64,000 nt of DNA from Cervus elaphus (GCF_910594005.1 NC_057841.1:9223001-9287000); one strand, 5' to 3'. Numbered from the stretch's first letter, positions 23,896-35,154 are shown. Program-made: numbers and translations. Notes: generated by a model not told the origin, from the letters alone.

Positions 23896-24799
23896 GTTTG
23901 GGTGCAGATTTCTTCAGTGGCAGAGCCCTGGGTGGTGATGAGTGCCCCTTGTTGCAGAAGGGCCTGTCTAGGGAAAACATGGCTGACAGGTCTCCTCTGC
24001 AAAAGAGAAGAAATGGCAACCTAAAGCCAGGAATCGCAACGCTCTGTGTGCCTTTGAATGTAACATTTGAGACTTCTTTCTCCTGAAGATAGACAGTATG
24101 TCACTTGTAGGTGGCTCCTTATTAGACGAGGTCACCCTAAGACCTCTTGCAGCTGATAAGTTTGACCTCCCCTCACCTCCCCAGTCTAACCTCTGGTAGT
24201 AGCAACGGTTTTTACTTGAGATACTTGGAATGTCTTGAAAAGATATGCAGAGGGTTGCAAAAGAGGTGCTTGGGATCGGCTTGCCAGGGCAAAGTTCTGG
24301 ATGCACCTGTGAACTGGAAGGTGCGTGGGCGAGGGGGCTGGCTCATTCTACCTCTGCCTGGAGCAAGTCCACACTCCCCTCCCAGCTGGACTACAGGGAT
24401 CCGGTGGACCCAGAACCTCACATCGGGAGTGGTGACCTCCTTATCTGACATGGGTATTTGCTTGTTCGATTTTACCTTTGCCGTGTTTTCTTTGCCCTTG
24501 ACATTTATTCACATTCAGTAGTTCTATTTACAAGTCACAAGAGTTCATTTAGATGCATCATGGCAAGTCCTTGGGGTGGTTGCCCGTCAGAACCTGTTTT
24601 GTGAGCACGATCTGCATTACGTACCTGGGTTCTACTCACCCTAAGCCTGCCATGCAGGGTACGGGTCCTTGGCAGTTTTTGCTCTCAGATTTCTTTCTCA
24701 TATGTTCCCTGTTCAGCTCTGTGTCACTTGGGGCTGACCCCGACTCCATTTCCCAGACTCTCAAACTAGTCAGTCAATCCTAAGGGAAATTAACACTAA
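23896..24799. other. Intergenic DNA, nothing recognised
   Basis: No gene or repeat identified. Open frames of 67-124 codons overlap on both strands without support. Confidence 0.45.
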
Positions 24800-25092
24800 A
24801 TATTCATTGGAAGGACTGATGCTGAAGCTGAAGCTCCAATATTTTGGTCACCTGATGCAAAGAGCCAACTCATTGGAAAAGACCCTGATGCTGGGAAAGA
24901 TTGAGGGCAGAAGGAGAAGGGGATGACAGAGGACGAGATGGTTGGATGGCATCACCAACTCTATGAACATGAGTTTGAGCAAACTCCGGGAGTGAGTTTT
25001 CTTCTTAGTGAAGAACAGGGAAGGCTGGCGTGCGGCAGTCCATGGGGTCGCAGAGTCAAACACAACTAAGCAACTGAACAAGAACAGCAGAA
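24800..25092 (+). mobile_element. BovB LINE 3' end
   Basis: Sense BovB: TTCATTGGAAGGACTGATGC, GGAAAAGACCCTGATGCTGG, GGATGGCATCACCAACTC and CATGGGGTCGCAGAGTC. A non-BovB stretch TTTTCTTCTTAGTGAAGAAC at about 24998-25017 replaces part of the usual sequence. Confidence 0.9.
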
Positions 25093-25551
25093 AGGTGATT
25101 CAGTCAAAGGGGATCAAGGTCGGAGACAGACTGAGCAGGAAGAAGGGACAAGCCACCGGGACTTTTCTCCCCATGTTTCCTTGTGTCTCAGGCAGTGGCT
25201 ACACTTTCTGGCCCTGGCTTTCTGTTGGGCAGGCCTGCCATGGTTCCTACCTCTCTGGGCTAAACCATAACCTGTTGTTTGAGTTGGGATGCTGGTTGAG
25301 TTTAAGGGTTTGGGATACTAACTAGAGGCTACATTCCACTGATGTGCAGTAATAATGATCACGCAGATGGTGCTGGAAAGCTTCTGAAATGACTGTCCAG
25401 TTCTGAGCTGGAAGTCTTGGGTTAGGCACAAATCCAAGAGGTCACTCAGAGGTCAGTGTCAAAACAGCGGTTCATTTCTTGTAGCCATAAGGAGAGCCTG
25501 GCTGCGGATCAGGCCCAGTATCTAACTGTGTGGGCAGCAGAAATGACAACC
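25093..25551. other. Intergenic DNA, nothing recognised
   Basis: No gene or repeat identified between the BovB end and the CHR SINE. Confidence 0.45.
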
Positions 25552-25853
25552 AGGACTTCCCTGGGGGTCTAGTGGTTAAGAATCTGCCGGCCAATGCAGG
25601 GAACACGGGTCCGATCCCTGGTCTAGCATGTGCCCCCCTGGTCCACATGCCGGGGGGGCAACTGAGACAGTGAGCCGTAACTTACTGAGCCAGAGCGCCA
25701 GAGCCCGCGCTCAACAAGAGAAGCCCCTGTGGTGAGAAGCCCTCCAGTCTCAGCAAGAGAGCAGCCAGCCCTGCTCACTGCAAGCAGAGAAAGCCCGTGA
25801 GCAGCAACAAAGACCCAGCTCAGTCAAAAATAAGTGAATAATATATTTAAAAA
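25552..25853 (+). mobile_element. CHR-type tRNA-Glu SINE, near full length
   Basis: Head CAGGACTTCCCTGGGGGTCT, B-box-like GGGTCCGATCCC, body with AACTTACTGAGCC and CAACAAAGACCCAGC, and an A-rich tail to 25853. Confidence 0.92.
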
Positions 25854-26889
25854 AGAAAACCAAATGACAGCCACAGTAAATCCCTTATGTTAAATTCGGG
25901 GCACTAGTGGGAAGAGGAAGGACCCAGGGATTTGGGAGGGAGACATCTGAGTGGACTCAACCAAAAACCCTGACCACCCCTACTCCGATTCCTCCAGCCT
26001 GTCTCACTAGATTTCTCCCTGTCTGAGGAAAGTAGGCTTTCCTGCATAAGGACTGTGTGCTGAGGTCTGTTCTTGCCACCTGCCTTTGCCTCCAGACTTA
26101 TAACCCCAGTGGGTCCCAGGATCTTTGTTCCCTGTAAATGCTTGTCAAAGGGTCTCTACTGCAGAGAAGACTCAGTAATAAGTGGACAAGATGGTCTGTG
26201 CTGTGGACCAGCATCCTCCTCCAGCTCCGTGGAGGCTCAATGGGCCAAGGGATGGAGGTTTACGACAGCTCAGCACAGACATCCTCTTTTTCAAGGCAAC
26301 CTGGGTACCACCACCGCCAAGGGCCCAGTCTGCCAACAGGACAACCATGAATGGAAGCTATTGCCTGGTAACTGTTGAGGACAGGGATGAGAGGCATTGC
26401 CGGAAACCTAGCAGTGAGTTACTGATGTTGTGCTCAGCTCATCATGACTGGTTCTTCCCAAATGGAAAGGCATCCTTTCTGGGTATGGGTTTGTCCTCCC
26501 TGACTGAATTACTTACGTGAACTTCAGACACCCCTTGCCCAAGGTCCTGGAACCCTGCATGGGGACCTTCCTTCTCCCGGTGAGGACATGTAGCCCTGGG
26601 CTCCTCTCTTCTCACCCTCCAGTCAATCATCACGTGGCCCTGAAAGAACAGAGCAGCCTGGCAGGCAGCCCCTTGGGAAGCTGGGTACCATCTGACAGGA
26701 TATGGCAGATGTCTTAAGCCAGTAGATGGGTTGATGATGCTCTTTGGCCCTCAGTCTGGGAACCACAGGGTGGGACCTAATGACCCACAAAAGAGTTCTT
26801 GCTTTCTATTCTTACAGCTTTGAAATCTGCTGGTTTAGATGCTTCAGTTCTCATGTCAAGAGAGGAAAACTTCCAACAACAAGTGATAA
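25854..26889. other. Intergenic DNA, nothing recognised
   Basis: No gene or repeat identified in about 1 kb. Confidence 0.45.
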
Positions 26890-26989
26890 ACTGGGATAAA
26901 CCATAATGGAAAAGAATATGAAAAAGAATATACATAGATATGTATAACTGAGTCACTTTCCTGTACAGTAGAAATTGGCACAACATTCT

Positions 26990-28820
26990 TTGTTTGTTTT
27001 TATTTTAATTGGAGGCTAATTACTTTACAATATTATAGTGGTTTTTGCCATACATTGACATGAATTAGCCTTGGGTGTACATGTGTTCCCCATCCTGAAC
27101 CTCCCTCTCACCTCCTTCCCCATCCCATCCCTCAGGGTCATCACAGTGCACCAGCCCTGAGCACCCTGTTTCATGCATCGAACCTGGACTGGCAATCTGT
27201 TTCATATATGATAATATACATATTTCAATGCTTTGGCCCATTTTTTGATTGGGTCATTTATTTTTCTGGAATTGAGCTGCAGGAGCTGCTTGCATATTTT
27301 TGAGATTAATTCTTTGTCAGTTGCTTTGTTTGCTATTATTTTCTCCCATTCTGAAGGCTGTCTTTTCACCTTGCTTAGAGTTTCCTTCATTGTGCAAAAG
27401 CCTTTAAATTTAATTAGGTCCCATTTGCTTATTTTTGCTTTTATTTCTATTACTCTGAGAGGTGGGTCATAGAGGATCCTTCTGGGATTTATGTCAGAGA
27501 GTATTTTGCCTATGTTTTCCTCTAGGAGTTTTATAGTTTCTGGTCTTATGTTTAGATCTTTAATCCATTTTGAGTTTATTTTTGTGTATGGTGTTAGAAA
27601 GTGTTCTAGTTTCATTCTTTTACAAGAGGCTGACCAATTTTCTCAGCTGCTGCTGCTGCTGCTGCTAAGTCACTTCAGTCGTGTCCGACTCTGCATGACC
27701 CTATAGATGGCAGCCCACCAGGCTCCTCTGTCCCTGGGATTCTCCAGGCAAGAACACTGAAGAGGGTTGCCATTTCCTTCTCCAATGCATGAAAATGAAA
27801 AGTGAAAGTGAAGTCACTCAGTTGTGTCTGACTCTTCGCGACCCCTTGGACTGCAGCCCACCAGGCTCCTCCATCCATGGGATCCTCCAGGAGTGGGTTG
27901 CCATTGCCTTCTCTGCACCACTTGTTAAAGAGATTGTCTTTTCTCCATTGTATATTCTTGCCTCCTTTGTCAAAGATAAGGTGTCCATAGGTGCATGGAT
28001 TTATCTCTGGGCTGTCTATTTTGTTCCATTGATCTATATTTCTGTCTTTATGCCAGTACCATACTGTCTTGATGACTGTAGATTTGTAGTATAGCCTGAA
28101 GTCAGGCAGGTTGATTCCTTCAGTTCCAGTCTTCTTTCTCAAAATTACTTTGGCTATTCTAGGTTTTTTGTATTTTCATACAAATTATGAAATTATTTGT
28201 TCTAGTTTAGTGAAAAATACCATTGGTATCTTGATAGGGATTGCATTGAATCTAGAGATTGCTTTGGGTAGTACACTAATTTTCACTATATTGATTCTTC
28301 CAATCCATGAATATGGTATATTTCTCCATCCATTTGTGTCATCTTTGATTCCTTTCATCAGTGTTTTATAGTTTTCTATATATAGCTCTTTAGTTTCTTT
28401 AGGTAGATTTGTTCCTAAGTATTTTATTCATTTCATTGCAATGGTGAATGGAATTGTTTCCTTAATTTCTTTTTCTGTTTTCTCATTGTTAGTGTATAGG
28501 AATGCAAGGGATTTCTGTGTGTTAATTTTACATCCTACAACTTTACTATATTCATTGATTAGCTCTAGTAATTTTCTGGTGGAGTCTTTAGGGTTTTCTA
28601 TGTAGAAGATCATGTCATCTGCAAGCAGTGAGAGTTTTACTTCTTCTTTTCCAATCTGGATTCCTTTTATTTCTTTTTCTTCTCTGATTGCTGTGGCTAA
28701 AACTTCCAAAACTATGTTAAATAGTAGTGGTGAGGGTGGGCACCTTTTTCTTGTTCCTGACTTTAGAGGAAATGCTTTCAATTTTTTACCATTGAGGATA
28801 ATGTTTGCTGTGGGTTTAGC
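26990..28820 (-). mobile_element. L1 (ruminant type), 5'-truncated, antisense, ORF2 broken
   Basis: Minus-strand L1 from a degenerate poly(T) start near 26990 (3' end) to the reverse-transcriptase region at 28820. Frames at 28428-28781 hold RT blocks (SPLLFNIVLEVLATAIREEK and LLADDMIFYIENP, the ADD catalytic core), and 27202-27615 holds the C-terminal region (FLTPYTKINSKWIKDLNIRP). Stops and a SINE interrupt ORF2. The flanks ACAACATTCT (26980-26989) and ATAACACTCT (28821-28830) look like an 8/10 target duplication. Confidence 0.9.
27645..27916 (-). mobile_element. Bov-A2 dimeric SINE inside L1
   Basis: Two antisense Bov-A units in tandem (GTCACTTCAGTCGTGTCCGA and GTCACTCAGTTGTGTCTGAC) joined by ATGAAAATGAAAAGTGAAAG, with a (GCT)n end. 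It interrupts L1 ORF2 within the CCAATTTTC / GCACCACTTG block. Confidence 0.92.
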
Positions 28821-29234
28821 ATAACACTCTAATCAACTAGACTTCAGTACAATTTTTTTTTTAAAAGGAAAGGGGTCTGCATAAAACTGGACATTACCTC
28901 AATCACCACCTGACTGTCTTGAATTCCCTGTGCCACTCAGAGCTTCAGGTCACATCTCCCCTGTATCTGGCCTTACAGGAGAGATTCTAGATAAACTTTC
29001 TTGATCTACTCATTCACCAGTAGAAGGTTTCAAGGTGGACTAATACTATGTTTTGATCACCTGGGGAAGAGGGTTGAAATTAGGAAAACTATTAATAAGT
29101 CTTAGCATGAAAATACTTGAATGCAAAAGAGAAAGTAGGTTAATTAGTAATTAGCAGCAACAGGTGTTTAGAGCAGAAATGGGGAGAAGGTGGACACTTC
29201 TATTGGTTCATGTTTCTACAATACGGTTTGGAGG

Positions 29235-30118
29235 GAGGCAAACTTATATGCAGAGTACATCATGAGAAATACTGGGCTGGAGGAAGCACAAGCTGGAATC
29301 AAGATTGCCGAGAGAAATATCAATAACCTCAGATAGGCAGACGATACCACCTTCATGGCAGAAAGTGAAGAGGAACTAAAAAGCCTCCTGATGAAAGTGA
29401 AAGAGGAGAGTGAAAAAGTTGGCTTAAAGCTCAACATTCAGAAAACTAAGATCATGGCATCTGGTCCTATCACTTCAGGGCAATAGATGGGGAAAAGGTG
29501 GAAACAGTGGCTGACTTTATTTTGGGGGGCTCCAAAATCACTGCAGATGGTGATTACAGCCATGAAATTAAAAGATGCTTACTCCTTGGAAGGAAAGTTA
29601 TGACCAACCTAGATAGCATACTAAAAAGCAGAGACATTACTTTGCCAACAAGGTCTGTCTAGTCAAGGCTATGGTTTTTCCAATGGTCATGTATGGATGT
29701 GAGAGTTGGACTGTGAAGAAAGCTGAGTGCTGAAAAATTGATGCTTTTGAACTGTGGTGTTGGAGAAGACTCTTGAGAGTCCCTTGGACTGCAAGGAGAT
29801 CCAACCAGTCCATCCTAAAGGAGATCAGTCCTGGGTGTTCATTGGAAGGACTGATGCTAAAGCTGAAACTCCAATCCTTTGGCCACCTCATGCGAAGGGT
29901 TGACTCCTTGGAAAAGACCCTGATGCTGGGAGGGATTGGGGGCAGGAGGAGAAGGGGATGACAGAGGATGAGATGGCTGGATGGCATCACTGACTCATTG
30001 GACATGGGTTGGAGTAGACTCCAGGAGGTGGTAACAGACAGGGAGGCCTGGCATGCTGTGATTCATGGGGTCGCAAAGAGTCAGACATGACTGAGTGACT
30101 GAACTGAACTGAACTGAA
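29235..30118 (+). mobile_element. BovB LINE, 3' 0.9 kb
   Basis: Sense BovB covering the end of the reverse transcriptase (a decayed form of the YADD region at about 29335-29355, with the tyrosine codon read as a stop) through the 3' end and the ACTGAACTGAACTGAA terminal repeat at 30099-30116. Multiple stops; 5'-truncated. Confidence 0.93.
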
Positions 30119-30297
30119 TCTTCCTGATGTGTGGGAGGCCTGAGTTTGATCCCTGGGTCCAGAAGAACCCCTGGAGAAGGGAATGGCAACCCACTGCAGT
30201 ATCCTTGCCTGGGAAATCCCATGGACAGAGGAGCCTGGCAGGGTACAGTCCATGGGGTTGCAAAGAGTCAGACACAACTTAGCGACTAACTAACAAC
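30119..30297 (+). mobile_element. Bov-tA SINE joined directly to BovB
   Basis: Sense copy starting mid-head (TCTTCCTGATGTGTGGGAGG) and ending at CAACTTAGCGACTAACTAAC. It follows the BovB terminal repeat with no spacer. Confidence 0.9.
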
Positions 30298-30299
30298 TT

Positions 30300-30505
30300 G
30301 GAGCCAGGCTGCCTGAGCTTCGAAGTTGGCCCTGTCCCTTGCCAGCAGGTGACATCAGGTGATTTGTACAGACTCTGTCTGAGTTTCCTCTCTCATAGAA
30401 CAGAGGTGGTAACAGCTCCCACTTCCTCATGTCGCTGTGAGCAGTCAGTGAGGGAGTTCATGTAATGTGTTTGGAACATCATTTAGTGGGTATTCAATAA
30501 ATGTT
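30300..30505 (+). mobile_element. MIR SINE
   Basis: Sense MIR: GGAGCCAGGCTGCCTGAG, the core GAGTTTCCTCTCTCATAGAA, and the 3' end TTAGTGGGTATTCAATAAATG. Near full length. Confidence 0.8.
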
Positions 30506-30986
30506 TTGGTGGTAAGGTGATGTTCATATAGGCACAGATTGTGGGCTAGAATTGTCACATGTTCAGATTGATGAAATCTAAATAATGAACCATAGTTTAG
30601 AAAATAGTCCTTGAAAGTATGTATGATTTACCTGCAATTTTTGTTCATGTGTGTTTTGAACGTGGTACCTGCCCTATTTTAACAGCTTTATCGAGATATA
30701 GTTCACATGCCAATGGATGCTCTATTTTGAGAGTGGAAAATATTCTAAATCTGGAGTCCTGGCTAAGATTGCAATAATAATACGGTTATTGGACATGCAC
30801 ATCTAAAAAAAGAATTTCTTTTCTATATCATTTCCCACAGTTAGAACTACGTCTGGTTATTTTGATATATAATTTCATTTTCAAAGGTAACATGAATTAC
30901 ACTGCAAGCACTAGTTCAATTAAACATTTTGTAATAATTCACCTTTATATCTCTCCTATGAAGATCTTTTATTTCTGAGTGCTTGC
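30506..30986. other. Intergenic DNA, nothing recognised
   Basis: AT-rich, with no gene or repeat identified with confidence. Confidence 0.45.
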
Positions 30987-30996
30987 AGCATAATCA

Positions 30997-31218
30997 GGCT
31001 TCCCAGGTGATGCTAGTGATAAATAACCTGCCTGCCAATACAGGAGACATAAGAGATGCTAGGTCGATTCCTGGGTTGGGAAGATCCCTTGGAGAAGGAA
31101 ATGGCAACCCACTCCAGGATTCTTGCCTGGAAAATTCCATGGACAGAGGAGCCTGGGGGGCTACAGTCCATGGGGTCATATACGAGTTAGACATGACTGA
31201 AGCAACTTGGCACACACA
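30997..31218 (+). mobile_element. Bov-tA SINE with TSD
   Basis: Sense copy from GGCTTCCCAGGTGATGC to GACATGACTGAAGCAACTTG plus a short (CA) tail. AGCATAAT flanks it at 30987-30994 and 31220-31227. Confidence 0.93.
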
Positions 31219-31227
31219 GAGCATAAT

Positions 31228-32423
31228 ACAATTATATCATCTTACTGATGAATGTTTATAAGAAACTAAGTAAAATCATTATTAAATATTCAGCATTTTT
31301 ATTATCAAATGTGGGTATTCATTTTCTTAAGTTACTTTTGCTTCTAGCACTGAGTGGAATTGAGCCGACATGAATAGGAACGATTTCACAGTTCAGTGAA
31401 CCAAACTAATGGGTCTTATCTTTTCCATGCTTTTTAATTTCTATCATTCCAATGACATGGTGCCCTCTTTTGATTATATGTCATGGACTTAGAAATAATA
31501 TTCCCATTTCACACAAATGGTATAGTTTTTCTGATAGATGCCATTTCTCACTCTTCCATACCAATTTATTTTTGGTTGACTACTCAAGATCTTAAGACAA
31601 TTACTCTTTGGAAAAGCAAAACTAAATGTCTCACAAGTCAACTCCTGCTGATAACACCCTGGTGTCAATGAATCTGCTACTGTCCTCTGCCTCCTCCTCC
31701 CATTCCCCCAACACTGCTGCCCTTTGCATGGAAGCATTTTATAGAATGGATTCCCAGCTACTCAGTCATAGCCAGTGAAAGATAAATTTTTTACTAGTCT
31801 CACAACTCTGAGAAAAAGTGAGTTGCTCACTCCCAGGAAAGTGAGTTGCTCACTCACTTAAGCATATGAGCTTTTAGTCTACAGGAAACTTAGAGTATGG
31901 GTACTATGCCATGTGTCTCCTTGTTAAAAAGGAGAAGCTGGGTGTTAACTGTCTCAGTCACTCTGATGAAGAAACTGAAGTTCTGAGAGGCAAAGTCACC
32001 TGATGGCAGTATAAGAAGGTTCCCAGAAAGGACCAGGTCATCTGAGCAATGGATCCCCAGCACTAATCATAAGCCCTTAAATAAGCTAGGCATGCCTTGA
32101 ATGACTGTTGAAGGAAAGATGTTTTTGAATCGCTGCTTTCAACATAGAACACTCTCAAATAAAAGGTAAAAAAAAAAAAAAAAAAGAGTTATGTATGATC
32201 TGACCCCCGGAAGTTGTCTTAAAAAAATAACCCCCCAAATCAGCTTACTTACTTGTCACTTGGATACCCATATGATGGATGTCTGTGCCTTGCAGGTGAG
32301 AACCATTCCCACCTTCACCCAACAACTTGCCATTTATTTGGGGGTGGTCCCTGCTCCCTGCCATTCCCATTCCAACCAAATGTCTCTGGCAGAATTGTTG
32401 GGTTCCCATTAGGGCCACACACG
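31228..32423. other. Intergenic DNA with a small palindromic duplication and a poly(A)
   Basis: No gene recognised. GTGAGTTGCTCACT occurs twice, 23 bp apart (31818-31831, 31841-31854). Eighteen A lie at 32168-32185. Confidence 0.5.
32168..32185. repeat. Poly(A) tract
   Basis: Eighteen consecutive A in otherwise unrecognised sequence. Confidence 0.95.
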
Positions 32424-33110
32424 GCTGTTGTTGTTGTTATTATTACTGCTGTTCAGTCGCTAAGTCACATCTGACCCTTTGCGACCCCATGGACTGCAGC
32501 ACACCAGGCTCCCCTGCCCTCCACCTCCCGGAGTTTGCTTCAATTCATGTCCATTGAGCTGAAGATGCTATCTGACCATCTCGTCCTCTGTCATCCCCTT
32601 ATCCTCCTGCCTTCAGTCTTTCCCAACATCACCGTCTTTTCCAAGGAGTCAGTTCTTCATATCAGGTGGCCATAGTGTTAGAACTTCAGCTTCACATCAG
32701 TCCTTCCAATGAATATTCAGGACCGATTTCCTTTAGGATTGACTGCTTTGATATCCTTGCAGTCCAAGGGATTCTCAAAAGTCTTCTCCAGCACCCACTT
32801 TGAAAGCATCAATTCTGCACTGCTCAGCCTTCTTTACGGTCGAACTCTCACATCCATATGTGAGTACTGGAAAAAGCATAGCTCTGACTACATGGACCTT
32901 TGTTGGCAAAGTGATGTCTCTGGTTTTTGATACGCTGACTAGGTTTGTCATAGCTTTCTTTCCAAGGAGCAAGCGTCTTTTAACTTCATGGCTGCAGTCA
33001 CCATCCACAGTGATTTTGGAGACCAAAAAAGGAAAACCTGTCACTGCCTCCACTTTTTCCCCTGATGGGACCAGATGTCATGATCTTGGTTTTTTGAATG
33101 TCGAGCTAAG
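32424..33110 (-). mobile_element. BovB LINE, 3' 0.7 kb
   Basis: Antisense BovB from GTTCAGTCGCTAAGTCACAT to GGTTTTTTGAATGTCGAGC, preceded by a (TTG/TTA)n tail. Non-coding by decay. Confidence 0.93.
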
Positions 33111-33600
33111 CCTAGGCCATCTCCTAGGACATTCTGCTGAGGAGAAGCCAGTCACCTGTGGGCGGGGTCGTGACCTCCCTCACATTTGGCTGTTCAAGCC
33201 TGGATTCCAGGCCTTTTTCTGTTTCTTTTGTGCCTAAGCTTGCTGATCTGGTTCCGGACATTCGAAGCTAAAGCCTAACTTGCACAAGATTAGTTACACA
33301 CAGTGTCAGTTTATTCCTGAATAGCACCCATGCATGCATCCAGACACTCAAGAAACGAGTTAGCACTTGGGAGGTGAGCCGATATTGGGGGCTGGCGGGA
33401 GGTCTGAGCCAATATTGGGGGGCGGGCGGGGGGGTCTGAGCTGTGTGGTACCCTGGCCGCAGGGCCTCTGAGAACCCTGGTTCCCAGGCCTGCATCACTT
33501 GCCACCTTCCAGCATGCCTTTCTCTAGAATCTGTGCTGCTCACCACCCTCCTAAACACATTTCCTAGTGTAACAACAGCCTTCTTAATTTAGACATATTT
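33111..33600. other. Unclassified block with a 30-bp tandem repeat
   Basis: Sequence between a BovB and an L1 that I cannot assign. At 33376-33437 a unit of about 30 bp (GAGCCRATATTGGGGG followed by a G-rich part ending GGTCT) is repeated twice with changes. It may be part of an old LTR, but no supporting ends were found. Confidence 0.4.
33376..33437 (+). repeat. G-rich tandem duplication (unit about 30 bp)
   Basis: Copies at 33376-33405 and 33406-33437 share GAGCC, ATATTGGGGG, GGCGGG and GTCT. Confidence 0.85.
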
Positions 33601-33604
33601 TTAA

Positions 33605-34071
33605 AACATACTTTAATTTTTTTTCAGCTTTACAGCAGTGTAGTTGATGAAGAGAATTGTTAGATATTTAAAGTGTACACAGTAGTGACTTGATATCCAT
33701 ATACACTGTGAAAGGAGTCCCTCATCTAGTTAGTTCACCACCACCTCATGTATTTATCTTTTGTGTGTGTGAGACCATTCCAGCCCTACTCTTTCAGCAC
33801 ATTTCAATTACACAACAGTGTTGTTTAGTGTGGTCAGCATGTTGTACACTTGCTCCTCAGATCTCATTCATCTTATTAGCTGAAAATTTGTACCCTTTAA
33901 AAACCAACCTCTTCTTATTTCCCCCAACCCCCAGCCCCTGACAACCACTTTTCTGCACTGTTTCTGTAAGTTTGACTTTTTTATTTTTGATTCCACATAT
34001 ACATGATATCATGAGGTATTTAGGCTTAGACTTTACTTAACATAATGCCCTCAAAATCCATCCACGTTGTC
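33605..34071 (-). mobile_element. L1 3' part in minus orientation (sense half of an inverted L1)
   Basis: Minus-strand L1 3' end: ATATTTAAAGTGTACACAG, ACACTGTGAAAGGAGTCCC, GCATGTTGTACACTTGC, GCCCCTGACAACCACTTTTC and CATAATGCCCTCAAAATCC read antisense. A T-rich end near 33615-33630 marks the tail side. Confidence 0.82.
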
Positions 34072-34478
34072 ACCAACAGGAAAAGGCGCTCAGCATCACC
34101 AACCATCAGAGAAATGCAATCCAAACCCCAGGGAGATATCACCTTACACCTGTATGGATGAATACTATCAGAGAGAAAAGAGGTAACAAGTGACAGTGTG
34201 AATGTAAGGAACAGGGAATTCTGCTGCGCTGTGGGTGAGAATGGATTGGTGCAGCGACTATGGAAACAGTGTGGAGGTTCCTCAAAAACGTAAGGATAGA
34301 GCTGCCATTCCAATTCTGGGTATGTACCTACAGGAAATGAAAACAGGGTATGGAAGAATTATCCGCACCCCACGTTCATGCTGTGTGATGCACAACAGGC
34401 AAGAAATGGAAACCTATTTTCCAGGGGATGAATGGATAAAGAAAATGTGGCACATATATACATACAATATTCCATTAC
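34072..34478 (+). mobile_element. L1 ORF2 end in plus orientation (inverted half)
   Basis: CCAACAGGAAAAGGCGCTC, GAGAAATGCAATCCAAACCC, GTGGAGGTTCCTCAAAAACG, CAATTCTGGGTATGTACC and GATGAATGGATAAAGAAAAT are the final part of L1 ORF2 in sense on the + strand. It abuts the minus-oriented 3' part at about 34071. Confidence 0.82.
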
Positions 34479-34479
34479 C

Positions 34480-34525
34480 ATCCATGGAGTTGCAACGGGT
34501 CGGACACAACTCAGTAACTAAGCAC
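34480..34525 (+). mobile_element. Bov-tA/BovB 3' tail fragment
   Basis: TCCATGGAGTTGCAACGGGT to CACAACTCAGTAACTAAGC: only the last 45 bases of the family. Confidence 0.8.
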
Positions 34526-34539
34526 ACAGCACATGTATG

Positions 34540-34620
34540 TAGACACGATAAGCATACACATAATGTAGAACATATACATAATATATAACACATTGTATAA
34601 CATATATAATATATAACATG
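34540..34620. repeat. AT-rich simple sequence (ATATAACATATA-like)
   Basis: Degenerate repeats of ACATATATAATATATAACA type. Similar tracts recur at 34840-34880 and 35155-35225, interrupted by SINEs. Confidence 0.8.
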
Positions 34621-34631
34621 AAAAGTGAAGT

Positions 34632-34838
34632 GAAAGTGTTAGTTGCTCAGTCTTGTCCGACTCTTTGTGTCCACATAGACTGTAACCCACCAGGCTCCTC
34701 TGTCCATGGGATTCTCCAGGCAAGAATACTGGAAAGGGTTGCCATTCCCTTTTCTAGGGGATCTTCTTGGCCCAGGGATCAAACCCAGGTCTCATGCACT
34801 GCAGACAGATTCTTTACCATCTGAGCCATGAGGGGTAT
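34632..34838 (-). mobile_element. Bov-tA SINE in AT-rich tract
   Basis: Antisense copy from GTTAGTTGCTCAGTCTTGTC to CCATCTGAGCCATGAGGG, near full length. Confidence 0.92.
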
Positions 34839-34880
34839 AATAACACATATTATATATAACATATACATAACATATACATG

Positions 34881-35154
34881 GAGAAGGCAATGGCACCCCA
34901 CTCCAGTCCTCTTGCCTGGAAAATCCCATGGACGGAGGAACCTGGTGGGCTGCAGTCCATGGGGTCACGAAGAGTCGGGCACGACTGAGTGACTTCACTT
35001 TCCCTTTTCACTTTCATGCATTGGAGAAGGAAATGGCAACCCACTCCAGTGTTCTTGCCTGGAGAATCCCAGGGACGGGGGAGCCTGGTGGGCTGCTGTC
35101 TTTAGGGTCGCACAGAGTCGGACGTGACTGAAGCGACTTAGCAGCAGCAGCAGC
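34881..35154 (+). mobile_element. Bov-A2 dimeric SINE with perfect 12-bp TSD
   Basis: Two sense Bov-A units (GAGAAGGCAATGGCACCCCA and GGAGAAGGAAATGGCAACCC) with a (GCA)n end. AACATATACATG flanks it exactly at 34869-34880 and 35155-35166. Confidence 0.96.

Larger units (their letters stand above)
26890..28865 (+). mobile_element. Ruminant L1 3' end fragment, split by a second L1
   Basis: Sense L1 3' sequence at 26890-26989 (CATAATGGAAAAGAATATG, TATAACTGAGTCACTTTC) resumes at about 28821-28865 (ATAACACTCTAATCAACTAG, ACTTCAGTAC and an A/T-rich end). The two parts are contiguous in the family consensus, so the DNA between them is a later insertion. Confidence 0.8.
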
